64,000 nt of DNA from Streptomyces sp. A2-16 (lineage in GTDB: Bacteria > Actinomycetota > Actinomycetes > Streptomycetales > Streptomycetaceae), in assembly GCF_018128905.1 (NCBI RefSeq), contig NZ_CP063808.1, forward strand, positions 1,116,001-1,180,000, written 5' to 3'. The position numbers were made by a program, and so were the translations under genes. The notes below the pieces were generated by a model, which had not been told where the DNA came from, made no database searches, and saw only the letters and a list, made by a program, of their open reading frames with translations. Below are positions 33,881 through 42,871 of this stretch, one piece after another (the first letter of the stretch is position 1; each line of letters opens with the position of its first letter).

Positions 33881-34717
33881 TCACCAGTGGACGACGACCT
33901 TGTCGCCGTTCCTCACCTGGCTGAACAGATCCGCGATCGCCGCCTCGTCCCGCACGTTGACGCAGCCGTGCGAGCCGCCCGCGTAGCCGTGGGCCGCGAA
34001 GTCGGCCGAGTAGTGCACCGCCTGGCCGCCGCTGAAGAACATGGCGTACGGCATCGGGGAGTCGTAGAGCGTCGACACATGGTGCCGTGACTTCCAGTAG
34101 ACGCTGAACACGCCCTCACGAGTCGGTGTGCCCACCGAGCCGAAGCGGACCGGCACGGTCGTCACCGTCCGACCGTCGATCATCCAGCGCAGTGTCCGGC
34201 TCGTCTTGCTGATGCACAGCACCCGCCCGGTCAGACAGCGCGCGTCCGGCGCGTCGGCCGGCTGCCCGCCCATCAGATACAGCTCCCACTTGCCCGGCTC
34301 GCGTGTCATGGCCTTCAACCGCTTCCAGGTGACCGTGTCGGTCCTCCCGGTCCTCGGCAGTCCGCGCTTGCCCTGGAACCCCTTGACCGCGCGTTCGGTG
34401 AGGTCGTCGTACGACCCCGTCGGCCCGTCGTAGAGCCACGCGACCTGCCGCAGCCGGGCCTGCAACTCCCGCACGTCCCGCCCGGAGTCGCCCCGCGACC
34501 ACAGCACGACTGCGGGCGCGGCGGCCGGGGCGGACGGTGTCGCACTCGGCTTCGGGTCGTCGTCCGCCGGTGGCGTACTGCGCTTCGGGACCTCGATCCG
34601 TACCGGCAGACGCCGCTTCCCGTCGCCGTCCCCGTCGGCGGTCTGCACCGTGCAGCCGCAGGCCATCGCCAGGACCAGCAGTGCGGCGAACGATCTCCCC
34701 ATGCCCGTACTACGCAT
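33881..34717 (-). CDS. L,D-transpeptidase (YkuD) lipoprotein with peptidoglycan-binding domain
   Basis: This 278-residue protein has a lipoprotein-like signal ([13 protein letters not shown]), a linker, a PGBD1-type peptidoglycan-binding domain (about 75-135; [19 protein letters not shown]) and a YkuD catalytic domain (about 150-278). The catalytic motif is [20 protein letters not shown], with His and Cys in SHGCVN. It makes or exchanges 3-3 cross-links in peptidoglycan. ATG 34717 is chosen over 34744 because AGGGGG lies at good spacing before it. It is divergent from the acyl-CoA mutase gene. Confidence 0.88.
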   Translation of the reverse strand: MRSTGMGRSFAALLVLAMACGCTVQTADGDGDGKRRLPVRIEVPKRSTPPADDDPKPSATPSAPAAAPAVVLWSRGDSGRDVRELQARLRQVAWLYDGPTGSYDDLTERAVKGFQGKRGLPRTGRTDTVTWKRLKAMTREPGKWELYLMGGQPADAPDARCLTGRVLCISKTSRTLRWMIDGRTVTTVPVRFGSVGTPTREGVFSVYWKSRHHVSTLYDSPMPYAMFFSGGQAVHYSADFAAHGYAGGSHGCVNVRDEAAIADLFSQVRNGDKVVVHW

Positions 34718-34836
34718 CCGGACCCCCTGTCGTCTCACCGGCATCCTCTGGGATGTCTCTGGGATGTCTCCCCCCGGACGGCCGGTCGCGAACGACCCGG
34801 CGGCGCATCGCCCGGGACCGCAATACGGTGGTGGGC

Positions 34837-36417
34837 ATGACGCGTGAGTCGGAGTCCGGACTGCCCATCGAACCCGTCTACGGTCCCGAGGCCCTTCGGG
34901 GCTGGACCCCCGAGGACAAGCTCGGCGAGCCGGGCGGGTATCCCTTCACGCGCGGTGTGTACCCGTCGATGTACACCGGGCGCCCCTGGACCATGCGCCA
35001 GTACGCCGGTTTCGGTACGGCGACGGAGTCCAACGCCCGCTACCGGCAGCTGATCGCCCACGGCACGACGGGCCTGTCCGTCGCCTTCGACCTGCCCACC
35101 CAGATGGGCCACGACTCCGACGCCCCGATCGCGCACGGCGAGGTCGGCAAGGTCGGTGTCGCCGTCGACTCCGTCGAGGACATGCGGGTGCTGTTCGACG
35201 GGATCCCGCTGGACCAGGTCTCCACGTCCATGACGATCAACGCGCCCGCCGCGGTGCTGCTGCTCCTGTACCAACTGGTGGCCGAGGAGCAGGGGGTGGC
35301 CGCCGACCGGCTCACCGGCACGATCCAGAACGACGTGCTGAAGGAGTACATCGCGCGGGGCACCTACATCTTCCCGCCGAAGCCCTCGCTGCGGCTCACC
35401 GCCGACATCTTCAAGTACTGCAGGACCGTGCTGCCCCGGTGGAACACGATCTCGATCTCCGGCTACCACATGGCGGAGGCGGGCGCCTCGCCCGCGCAGG
35501 AGATCGCCTTCACCCTGGCCGACGGCATCGAGTACGTGCGGACGGCGGTCGCGGCCGGCATGGACGTCGACGACTTCGCCCCGCGTCTGTCGTTCTTCTT
35601 CGTGGCGCGGACGACGATCCTCGAGGAGGTCGCCAAGTTCCGTGCCGCCCGGCGCATCTGGGCGCGGGTGATGCGGGAGGAGTTCGGCGCCCGGAACCCG
35701 AAGTCGCTGATGCTCCGCTTCCACACGCAGACGGCGGGCGTGCAGCTGACGGCCCAGCAGCCGGAGGTCAACCTCGTGCGGGTGGCCGTCCAGGGCCTGG
35801 CCGCCGTTCTCGGCGGCACCCAGTCCCTGCACACCAACTCCTTCGACGAGGCCATCGCCCTGCCGACCGACAAGTCGGCGCGGCTGGCCCTGCGCACCCA
35901 GCAGGTGCTGGCGTACGAGACCGACGTGACCGCGACGGTCGACCCGTTCGCCGGCTCCTACGTCGTCGAGTCGATGACCGACGACGTCGAGGCGGCGGCG
36001 CTGGACCTGATGCGGAAGGTCGAGGACCTCGGCGGCGCGGTCGCCGCCATCGAGCACGGCTTCCAGAAGGGCGAGATCGAACGCAACGCCTACCGCATCG
36101 CCCAGGAGACCGACTCCGGCGAGCGGGTGGTCGTGGGCGTCAACCGCTTCCGGCTCGACGAGGAGGAGCCGTACGAACCGCTGCGGGTCGACCCGGCGAT
36201 CGAGGCCCAGCAGTCCGAACGGCTCGCGCGGCTCCGCGCCGGGCGCGACGGCGCGGCGGTGGCCGCGGCCCTCACCGCCCTCAAGAAGGCCGCCGAGGGC
36301 GAGGACAACGTCCTCCACCCGATGAAGGACGCGCTGAGGGCCCGGGCGACGGTGGGCGAGGTGTGCAACGCGCTGCGCGAGGTGTGGGGCACCCATGTCC
36401 CCTCGGACGCGTTCTGA
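34837..36417 (+). CDS. acyl-CoA mutase large subunit (methylmalonyl-CoA mutase-like, no B12-binding domain)
   Basis: This 526-residue protein is the catalytic barrel of the adenosylcobalamin-dependent acyl-CoA mutase family. Recognisable segments are [17 protein letters not shown] (Tyr in the substrate-specificity position), [20 protein letters not shown] (Arg that in methylmalonyl-CoA mutase holds the carboxylate) and [11 protein letters not shown] (active His). These residues favour a methylmalonyl-like substrate over isobutyryl-CoA. It ends after the barrel and lacks the cobalamin-binding DxHxxG domain, so a separate small subunit is needed; none is in the window. ATG 34837 is chosen; two GTG codons lie just upstream. 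Confidence 0.85.
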   Translation: MTRESESGLPIEPVYGPEALRGWTPEDKLGEPGGYPFTRGVYPSMYTGRPWTMRQYAGFGTATESNARYRQLIAHGTTGLSVAFDLPTQMGHDSDAPIAHGEVGKVGVAVDSVEDMRVLFDGIPLDQVSTSMTINAPAAVLLLLYQLVAEEQGVAADRLTGTIQNDVLKEYIARGTYIFPPKPSLRLTADIFKYCRTVLPRWNTISISGYHMAEAGASPAQEIAFTLADGIEYVRTAVAAGMDVDDFAPRLSFFFVARTTILEEVAKFRAARRIWARVMREEFGARNPKSLMLRFHTQTAGVQLTAQQPEVNLVRVAVQGLAAVLGGTQSLHTNSFDEAIALPTDKSARLALRTQQVLAYETDVTATVDPFAGSYVVESMTDDVEAAALDLMRKVEDLGGAVAAIEHGFQKGEIERNAYRIAQETDSGERVVVGVNRFRLDEEEPYEPLRVDPAIEAQQSERLARLRAGRDGAAVAAALTALKKAAEGEDNVLHPMKDALRARATVGEVCNALREVWGTHVPSDAF

Positions 36418-36434
36418 GTGCGACACTCCTCCTC

Positions 36435-37085
36435 ATGCTCGGTGTCATAGACCTCCCCACCTACCTGGCAGGACTCGTCCTGATCGTCCTGCTGCCCGGC
36501 CCCAACTCGCTCTACGTCGTCTCCGTCGCCGCGCGCCGGGGGGTCCGGGCCGGCTACACCGCCGCGGCCGGGGTGTGGTGCGGGGACGCCGTGCTGATGA
36601 CGCTGTCCGCGGCGGGGGTCGCCTCGCTGCTCCAGGCCAACGCCTTGCTGTTCGGGATCGTGAAGTACGCGGGCGCCGGGTATCTGACGTGGCTCGCGGT
36701 GGGGATGCTGCGGGCCGCGTGGGGGATGTGGCGGTCGCGGCGGTCGCCGACGGCCGAGGCGGAGGTCGCCGACGCCGGTCCGGGGGAGCGGCCGTATCGC
36801 AAGGCCCTGGTGATCAGCCTGTTCAACCCCAAGGCGATCCTGTTCTTCGTCGCCTTCTTCGTGCAGTTCGTCGACCCGGGGTACGCGCATCCGGCGATCT
36901 CGTTCGTCGTGCTCGGGGCGTTCGCTCAGGTGGCCAGCTTCCTGTACCTGACCGCGCTGATCTTCGGCGGGACGAAGCTGGCGGCCGCGTTCCGAAGGCG
37001 CCGGCTGCTGTCCGCGGGGGCGACTTCGGCGGCGGGGGCGTTGTTCCTCGGGTTCGCCGTGAAGCTGTCGCTCGCTAGCGCGTGA
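36435..37085 (+). CDS. LysE/RhtB family amino-acid exporter
   Basis: This 216-residue membrane protein has the family start (LVLIVLLPGPNSLYVVSVAARRGVRAG), about six helices and the conserved KALVISLFNPKAILFFVAFF segment in helix 4. Members export amino acids or related metabolites. The ribosome-binding site is poor; the gap of 17 bp after the mutase suggests co-transcription. Its last 11 bp overlap the convergent monooxygenase gene. Confidence 0.85.
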   Translation: MLGVIDLPTYLAGLVLIVLLPGPNSLYVVSVAARRGVRAGYTAAAGVWCGDAVLMTLSAAGVASLLQANALLFGIVKYAGAGYLTWLAVGMLRAAWGMWRSRRSPTAEAEVADAGPGERPYRKALVISLFNPKAILFFVAFFVQFVDPGYAHPAISFVVLGAFAQVASFLYLTALIFGGTKLAAAFRRRRLLSAGATSAAGALFLGFAVKLSLASA

Positions 37086-38484
37086 CCCCCCGGTCGAGGT
37101 AGTCCGCCAGCCGCGAGGTGTCCTCGCCGGCCCAGCCCACGTAGCCGTCCGGACGCACCAGGAACAGTCCCTTCCCGTACGACGGCTGCTCGTCGCCGGT
37201 GACCACCCGCACCGACTCCGGCAGCTCGGGTGCCTCGACCCCGACCGCCACCAGCGTCCAGTGCGGGCCCCGGAAGGCGTCGAAGAGCCGTACGCCGGCC
37301 AGCTTGCCGTCGGGGGCACGGTCGCCCGCGCACAGTCCGGCCGGGGCCGTGCGGGTCTCCTCCGTGAGGGACGACTCCCGGTACCCCAGGCCCAGCTGGC
37401 GGGTCGCCTCACCGCGGCGGACCTCGCCCCGGTGCACGCCCGTGGAGATGCCGAGCATCTGCGCGGCGACGGGGCGGCGCTCCTCCTCGTAGGTGTCCAG
37501 GAGTGCGGCCGGGGCCCCGCCGCGCAGTACCGCGCCCAGCTTCCAGCCCAGGTTGTACGCGTCCTGGACGCTCGTGTTCAGGCCCTGGCCGCCCGCGGGG
37601 GAGTGCACATGGGCCGCGTCACCGGCGAGGAAGACCCGGCCGGAGCGGAAGCGGTCCGCGAGGGCCGCGCGGGGCCGGAAGTCGGAGGCCCAGCGGACCT
37701 CCGTCACCGACTCGGGGGCGAGGTGGGAGCGGGCGGCGACGACCGCACGGATGGCCTCGGCGGACAGGTCCACGCGGGTGCCCTCCGGGAACTGCGCCAC
37801 GACCTGGAAGTCCTCGGTGCCGGCGAGCGGGCAGATCGAGAGGTAGCCGGCGTGCTCGCCGCGGGGCGGGAAGATGTGCCAGTTGTCGCGGTCGAGGCCG
37901 GTGATGCGGGTGTCCGCGACGAGCAGCGGGTTGGGGTCGACGGTCTCGCCGGTCATGCCGATGCCGAGCGTCCGGCGGACGACCGAGCGGCCGCCGTCGG
38001 CGGCGACCACGTACCGGGCACGGACGTCCGGGCCCGCCGCGAAGCGCACGGTCACCCCGTCCGCTTCCTGGTCGGCCCGCTCGAACCCCACGACCTCCCG
38101 CCCGAAGGCCACCCGCCCGCCGAGCTCCACCAGCCGGGCGAACAGCACCTCCTGGGTGCGCCACTGCGGCACCATCCACGGCGCGTTGTACGGCGAGTCC
38201 TCCGTGGGCTCGGCGGGGTCGAACATCCGGTGCTCGCCGACCCGCTCGCCGTCCTGCCAGACCATGCCGACCGGGTAGGTCCCGCCGACCGCGAGGATCG
38301 CGTCGAGCACGCCGAGGTCGTCGAAGACCTCCATCGTGCGCGGCTGGATGCCCTTGCCGCGCGAGCCCGGGAACAGCCGGTCCGCCTTCTCCACGACGAG
38401 CGCGTCCACGCCCCGCCGGGCGAGGTCGATGCCGAGGGCGAGCCCGGTGGGGCCCGCGCCGACGACGAGTACGTCCGTGTTCAC
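37075..38484 (-). CDS. FAD-dependent aromatic monooxygenase (PheA/MhpA-like)
   Basis: This 469-residue flavoprotein has the N-terminal dinucleotide-binding motif VLVVGAGPTGLALGIDLARRG, a DG motif (VVAADGGRSVVRR, about residue 155) and the FAD ribityl motif RVFLAGDAAHVHSPAGGQGLN (about 275). It is of the PHBH/phenol hydroxylase family that hydroxylates aromatic compounds or polyketides. GTG 38484 has AAGGAG upstream, whose first bases lie in a palindromic operator. It is divergent from a TetR-type gene that probably represses it. Confidence 0.88.
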   Translation of the reverse strand: MNTDVLVVGAGPTGLALGIDLARRGVDALVVEKADRLFPGSRGKGIQPRTMEVFDDLGVLDAILAVGGTYPVGMVWQDGERVGEHRMFDPAEPTEDSPYNAPWMVPQWRTQEVLFARLVELGGRVAFGREVVGFERADQEADGVTVRFAAGPDVRARYVVAADGGRSVVRRTLGIGMTGETVDPNPLLVADTRITGLDRDNWHIFPPRGEHAGYLSICPLAGTEDFQVVAQFPEGTRVDLSAEAIRAVVAARSHLAPESVTEVRWASDFRPRAALADRFRSGRVFLAGDAAHVHSPAGGQGLNTSVQDAYNLGWKLGAVLRGGAPAALLDTYEEERRPVAAQMLGISTGVHRGEVRRGEATRQLGLGYRESSLTEETRTAPAGLCAGDRAPDGKLAGVRLFDAFRGPHWTLVAVGVEAPELPESVRVVTGDEQPSYGKGLFLVRPDGYVGWAGEDTSRLADYLDRGVTR

Positions 38485-38493
38485 GACTGTCTC

Positions 38494-38508
38494 CTTAACG
38501 TTGTTAAG
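38494..38508. promoter_or_regulatory. operator 1, CTTAACGTTGTTAAG
   Basis: A 15-bp palindrome (CTTAAC-N3-GTTAAG) overlaps the ribosome-binding site of the monooxygenase gene. It is repeated 37 bp away as operator 2. It is the probable binding site of the adjacent TetR protein. Confidence 0.75.
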
Positions 38509-38530
38509 TGCTATCGACCACGAGGGTGCC

Positions 38531-38545
38531 CTTAACGCTGTTAAG
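38531..38545. promoter_or_regulatory. operator 2, CTTAACGCTGTTAAG
   Basis: The second 15-bp copy overlaps the presumed -10 box (TAAGCT, 38542-38547) of the tetR gene, which suggests autorepression. Confidence 0.75.
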
Positions 38546-38554
38546 CTGTCAAGC

Positions 38555-39211
38555 GTGAGTACGGAGAAACGCCCGCCCCTCGACCGCGCGAGGGTCGCCG
38601 ACACCGCCCTGAAGCTCCTGAACGACGTGGGTCTGGACGGCCTCAGCCTGCGTGCCATCGCCAAGGAACTCGACGTCAAGGCCCCCGCCCTGTACTGGCA
38701 CTTCAAGGACAAGCAGGCGCTGCTCGACGAGATGGCCACGGAGATGTTCCGCCGGATGGTCGCCGGGACCGAGCTCGACCCGTCCGACACCTGGCGCGAA
38801 CGCCTGCTCAAGTCCAACCGCGGACTGCGCACCGCCCTGCTCGGCTACCGCGACGGCGCCAAGGTCTACAGCGGCTCACGCTTCACGGGGCTGGTCCACG
38901 TCGAGCAGATGGAGGAGACCCTGCGCCTCCTCACGGCCGCCGGATTCACCCTCGCCCAGGCGGTCCGGGCCACGTCGACGTCGTACTTCTACACCCTCGG
39001 TTTCGTCACCGAGGAACAGGGCGTGGAGCCGCTGCCCGGCGAACGCCGGGAGGGCTTCGACGTGGCGGAACGCGCCCGCCTGATGTCCGGTTTCCCTCTG
39101 TCGGCGGCGGCGGGCGCGGAGATCTTCCAGGACTTCGACCGGCACTACGAGGAGGGCCTCGCGCTGGTGCTGGCCGGGATCGAACAGCGGTACCGGCCTA
39201 CCGGGACCTGA
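38555..39211 (+). CDS. TetR-family repressor (TetR class, divergent to monooxygenase)
   Basis: This 218-residue protein has an N-terminal HTH (about 8-60; ADTALKLLNDVGLDGLSLRA, ALYWHFKDKQALLDEMA) and a TetR_C-type ligand domain. The GTG is 7 nt after TAAGCT with no ribosome-binding site, so the mRNA is probably leaderless. Two matching 15-bp operators occur in the 70-bp gap to the monooxygenase gene. It probably senses the monooxygenase substrate or a toxic aromatic compound. Its 3' end overlaps the methyltransferase gene by 14 bp. Confidence 0.88.
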   Translation: MSTEKRPPLDRARVADTALKLLNDVGLDGLSLRAIAKELDVKAPALYWHFKDKQALLDEMATEMFRRMVAGTELDPSDTWRERLLKSNRGLRTALLGYRDGAKVYSGSRFTGLVHVEQMEETLRLLTAAGFTLAQAVRATSTSYFYTLGFVTEEQGVEPLPGERREGFDVAERARLMSGFPLSAAAGAEIFQDFDRHYEEGLALVLAGIEQRYRPTGT

Positions 39212-40070
39212 CCTTCCGCACGGCGCGCGTGACCACGGGCGGCAGCAGGTCCACGGCGATACGGCGGGCCGGAGAGCGGCGCGGGCGCGGAGGAGGACTC
39301 GGCGCGGCCACCGGCTCCACGTAGTGCCGGGAGCGCGGGAACGACGGCGCCTGCATCTTCTGCGCCCGCGCCCGCACCAGCCGGTGACCGGCCGCCTCCT
39401 GCACACTCAGGCCCACGTCCGTCCGCTCCCGCAGCATCGCAAGGAGCTCCTCCTGGACCGGCTCGGGATCGCCCCAGGTCGCGTACAGCTTCTGCGTGCT
39501 GAGGCAGATCGGCCGCAGATCGCGGTTGAGCACCGCCTCCCACACGGCGACCGAGACGCCCGGGGTGTGCTCGGAGCGGAAGTCGTCCAGGACGACGATG
39601 CCGTCGGGGAGCAGGATCTCGCGGGCGGCGCCGATGTCGCCGTACACGTGCTCGTACAGGTGCGAGGCGTCGATGTGGACGAACCGGCAGGTGTCCGGCG
39701 CCACTTCGCCGGGGACGACCGAGGTGGGCCCCTCGATCACCCTCGGCAGGGCGTCGTGGAAGGAGAGGTAGTTCCGCTCGAAGGCCTGCCGGGTGAGAGA
39801 GGCGTACGACTTCGTGGTCTCCGCGCGGTTGGCGCCGTCCGGTGCCTCGCCCCCGAACAGGTCGCACACCGTGAACCGCTCACCGTCCCGCAGATGCCGC
39901 CCGAGCAGGATCGCGCTCTTTCCCATGTACGCGCCCAGTTCCAGCAGGTCACCGGGTTTCTCCTGGCGCTGCAGGAACCAGCTGAACAGCATCTGGTCGA
40001 GCGGCGGGAACCATCCGGGCACATCACGGAGTTCACCGGGATACCTGTACGTGTGCTGTGCGTCACCCAT
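39198..40070 (-). CDS. class I SAM-dependent methyltransferase (TylF/Methyltransf_24-like)
   Basis: This 290-residue protein has motif I DLLELGAYMGKSAILLG (about residues 41-57), an acidic residue after beta-2 (FTVCDLFGG), CRFVHIDASHLYEHVYGDI (about 135) and GIVVLDDFRSEHTPG (about 160). The last 60 residues are Pro/Arg-rich. The target is unknown. Nearness to the polysaccharide genes hints at sugar O-methylation, as inference only. Confidence 0.8.
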   Translation of the reverse strand: MGDAQHTYRYPGELRDVPGWFPPLDQMLFSWFLQRQEKPGDLLELGAYMGKSAILLGRHLRDGERFTVCDLFGGEAPDGANRAETTKSYASLTRQAFERNYLSFHDALPRVIEGPTSVVPGEVAPDTCRFVHIDASHLYEHVYGDIGAAREILLPDGIVVLDDFRSEHTPGVSVAVWEAVLNRDLRPICLSTQKLYATWGDPEPVQEELLAMLRERTDVGLSVQEAAGHRLVRARAQKMQAPSFPRSRHYVEPVAAPSPPPRPRRSPARRIAVDLLPPVVTRAVRKVRSR

Positions 40071-40133
40071 GAGACCAGTGTGCTCATCCAGCGGCGGCGG
40101 AGCGGTCGGCGAAACGAACGTCAGGTGAACAGC

Positions 40134-41264
40134 TCAACGCGTCTTGTTGAGCGCGGTCCGCAGCCGCGGGGTCAGCCGGTCCTCGACGAAGCGGTTCAGC
40201 AGCCAGGCCAGCGCCAGCATCGAGGCGATCGTCAGGGCGAAGGTCACGGCCGACGGCAGTCCCAGGTCGCGGTGGAGGACCTTGATCACCACCCAGCCCA
40301 GGTGCTCGTGCACCAGGTAGAAGGGGTACGTCAGTGCCCCGGCCACCGTCAGCCAGCGCCAGTTGGCCCACTTCAGCCAGCCCAGCGCGATCGCCGCGAC
40401 CGCGAGGAAGCCGAAGGCGACCACCAGCACGATGCCCAGCGAGCTGCGGTGCGCGAAGGCGTTGGGGTCGGACACGTTCCACAGCGACCGGACCGCGTAG
40501 TGCTGCCCGATCAGGAAGCTGACCACCACGATGCCCCACGCGTACACGTCCCGCCGGTCGCGGTGGACGAGGTAGAGGCCGACACCGCCGATGAAGAAGG
40601 AGGCGTACTCCGGCATGAACACCACGTCGAGCAGCGGCTGGTGCGCGGTCTGCGTGATCGCCGCCGCCAGCGTCCAGCCCGCACAGAACATGATCACCCG
40701 GCGCCGGGAGGCCCCGGGCAGGACCACGCACAGCGCGAACAGAACGTAGAAGCGGACCTCCGCCCACAGCGTCCAGCAGACGCCGAGCACCCGGTCGACA
40801 CCCAGCGGCATCTGAAGCATCGTCATGTTCACCATGACGTCGCTCGGCGACAGCGCCTTCTGGGCGACCATCGGCAACGCGAACACCGCAGTGACCAGCA
40901 GAACCGCGGCCCAGTAGGCGGGCAGCAGCCGGGAGGCGCGGGAGGCGAAGAACGACGTGAGGGGCCGGCCCCAGCCGCTCATGCAGATCACGAACCCGCT
41001 GATCACGAAGAAGACCTGGACGCCGAGGCAGCCGTAGGAGAAATAGGTGTGCAGCGTCGGGAACTGGCGTTGGGCGGAGGCCCCCCAGGACTGGGTGATC
41101 TCGCCGCCGCGGCCGCCGTAGTGGTACGCGGCCACCATCAGCGCGGCCACCAGCCGCAGCCCGTCCAGGGCCCGCAACCGGTTCTCCCGCGGGCGCGGTG
41201 CGGACTGTGGCCCTTCCGGCCGCCGGGGCAGGTCGGGTGCCGGCCGGACGGTCATGCTGGTCAC
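40134..41264 (-). CDS. acyltransferase 3 family membrane protein
   Basis: This 376-residue protein begins with the family signature LRALDGLRLVAALMVAAYHY (His in the first helix) and has about ten membrane helices, including VFFVISGFVICMSGWGR and the conserved FFASRASRLLPAYW. Members O-acylate cell-surface polysaccharides or antibiotics. GTG 41264 has AAGGGG at 8 nt. It sits at the edge of the sialic-acid-like locus and could acetylate the product. Confidence 0.88.
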   Translation of the reverse strand: MTSMTVRPAPDLPRRPEGPQSAPRPRENRLRALDGLRLVAALMVAAYHYGGRGGEITQSWGASAQRQFPTLHTYFSYGCLGVQVFFVISGFVICMSGWGRPLTSFFASRASRLLPAYWAAVLLVTAVFALPMVAQKALSPSDVMVNMTMLQMPLGVDRVLGVCWTLWAEVRFYVLFALCVVLPGASRRRVIMFCAGWTLAAAITQTAHQPLLDVVFMPEYASFFIGGVGLYLVHRDRRDVYAWGIVVVSFLIGQHYAVRSLWNVSDPNAFAHRSSLGIVLVVAFGFLAVAAIALGWLKWANWRWLTVAGALTYPFYLVHEHLGWVVIKVLHRDLGLPSAVTFALTIASMLALAWLLNRFVEDRLTPRLRTALNKTR

Positions 41265-41442
41265 GGATATCCCCTTCGCAAGCTCTGAAGAGCCTAAGTC
41301 ACTCCTGTGGATGCGCCTCAGCACGTTAGTCCGAATCACGACGATGTCTTACCGGCCGAGTCAACGATTGGCTTTCTGGTCCCGGCGAGTTCACCTGAAT
41401 GTCGTTTTGGCTTCCCGAGTTCGCCCGGAATCCCCACCTCCA

Positions 41443-41482
41443 CGAAAAGGCCAGATCGCAAACATATGACCTGGCCTTTTCG
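41443..41482 (-). terminator. hairpin with 12-bp stem after polysialyltransferase-like gene
   Basis: CGAAAAGGCCAG (41443-41454) pairs with CTGGCCTTTTCG (41471-41482). On the minus strand it follows the 42871-41528 gene and includes a TTTT run. Confidence 0.75.
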
Positions 41483-41527
41483 AGGAGAGTCGCACACGGT
41501 TTTCCCGTCGTTCACCCAGTGTTTCGC

Positions 41528-42871
41528 CTAACGCTTCACAGCCTTCTTCAGCGCCCGCGCCCGCCGCACCATCCGGCGCGCGGTGGAGTTGTGCGGCAGG
41601 AAGGTCAGCCGCCCCGGAATGCCCCCGGGCAGCCCCAGCGCGGTCAGGCGCTTCTTCCGGAAGTAGCGCCGGGTGCGCGGGCCGAAGTGCCGGGCGAGAT
41701 AGCGTTCCGCGGCCGGGCGCAGGGACGGGTGGATCTGCGGCTGCAGGGTGAAGCCGAGCGCGGTGACCAGGGCGTTGAGCTGGTCCACGGGAATCGCGTC
41801 CTGCCCCCCTCGGCCCTCCAGGTCCGGCAGCACGGCGTCGGCCAGCACCACCGGCACCCGGTTGCTGTTCTGGTACGGCGTCAGCCGTTCGAGCAGCAGC
41901 TCCGTGCCGATACGGGCCGCCGGCAGGTCGTAGAGGGCGGAGGCCGTGAACAGTGCGGTGGAGAAGCAGCCGACGACCAGCGCGGGCCGGGCCCTCTCGA
42001 ACAGCACCTCGGCGAGCACCGGGGTGTCCAGGACGGTGAGGTCCACGCCGAGCCTCTCCGCCTCGGCCTCCAGGACACGGCTGAAACGGGCCGGCGCGCT
42101 GGGGTGGGGCTTGAACACGACCGAGCGGTGCCCCTGGGCGACCGCCCCCTTCAGCATCCGTACGTGCAGGTCCTCCTCCTCCTCGGGGGAGAGGATGTCC
42201 AGCGCGGAGAGGTACTGGCCGAGCAGCAGTGCCGCGTTGTCCGGCAGCGGCGGCAACTCCTCGACGGCGGCGGTCAGTTCACCCATGGTCTTCAGGAAGG
42301 CGGACGTCGGCACCACGACCGGCGGCACGTCGAACTCGGTCAGCAGCAGCGGCGTGAGGCCCGCGACCAGGTCCAGGTGCAGCAGGCGGCGCACTCGCGT
42401 GCCGACCAGCGGGTCGAGCTTGTTGCGGGTGGGGCCGTAGCTCATCAGGCCGTCGGCGTAGACGTCGACGGGGGCGCCGGTGAAGATCTGGGCGACGGTG
42501 AGCGCGGGGGCGACCTGGATGGACTCCAGGACCAGCTCGACCCGGTCGTCGCCGAGGCCCCACAGCAGGCGCAGATAGCGTTCGAAGAGCGGGATGTCGT
42601 CCGGGCGGGGCGTCCAAGAACCCGGGTGGAAGGGGCGGATGGCCTCGTTCCAGGAGAGCACCTCGTCGAAGTGGTCGCGCAGCGGCGCGAAGCCCGGCAT
42701 CGCGTCCAGCGGCACCGAGATCTCCGGCGTCGCGGTGTTGTTGAACACCAGCAGCACCCGGCGCTCCGGCTCCTCGAAGAGGCCGGAGTCGACCGCGGCG
42801 GCCAGCGTGACCGCGCCGTACAGCGTCGAGGCGCAGAAGATCTGGGTCGTACGGGAACCGGTCGGGGACAT
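41528..42871 (-). CDS. polysialyltransferase-like glycosyltransferase (capsular POLYST type)
   Basis: This 447-residue protein opens with TTQIFCASTLYGAVTLAAAV, and has LLVFNNTATPEI, PVDVYADGLMSYGPTRN, the HP motif in SVVFKPHPSAPARF (about residue 255) and LVVGCFSTALFTASALYDLP. These match bacterial alpha-2,8-polysialyltransferase-like proteins. Such enzymes extend sialic-acid chains from CMP-sialic acid. ATG 42871 shares one base with the preceding stop, so it is coupled to the GT2 gene. The C-terminal 60 residues are basic. Confidence 0.75.
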   Translation of the reverse strand: MSPTGSRTTQIFCASTLYGAVTLAAAVDSGLFEEPERRVLLVFNNTATPEISVPLDAMPGFAPLRDHFDEVLSWNEAIRPFHPGSWTPRPDDIPLFERYLRLLWGLGDDRVELVLESIQVAPALTVAQIFTGAPVDVYADGLMSYGPTRNKLDPLVGTRVRRLLHLDLVAGLTPLLLTEFDVPPVVVPTSAFLKTMGELTAAVEELPPLPDNAALLLGQYLSALDILSPEEEEDLHVRMLKGAVAQGHRSVVFKPHPSAPARFSRVLEAEAERLGVDLTVLDTPVLAEVLFERARPALVVGCFSTALFTASALYDLPAARIGTELLLERLTPYQNSNRVPVVLADAVLPDLEGRGGQDAIPVDQLNALVTALGFTLQPQIHPSLRPAAERYLARHFGPRTRRYFRKKRLTALGLPGGIPGRLTFLPHNSTARRMVRRARALKKAVKR

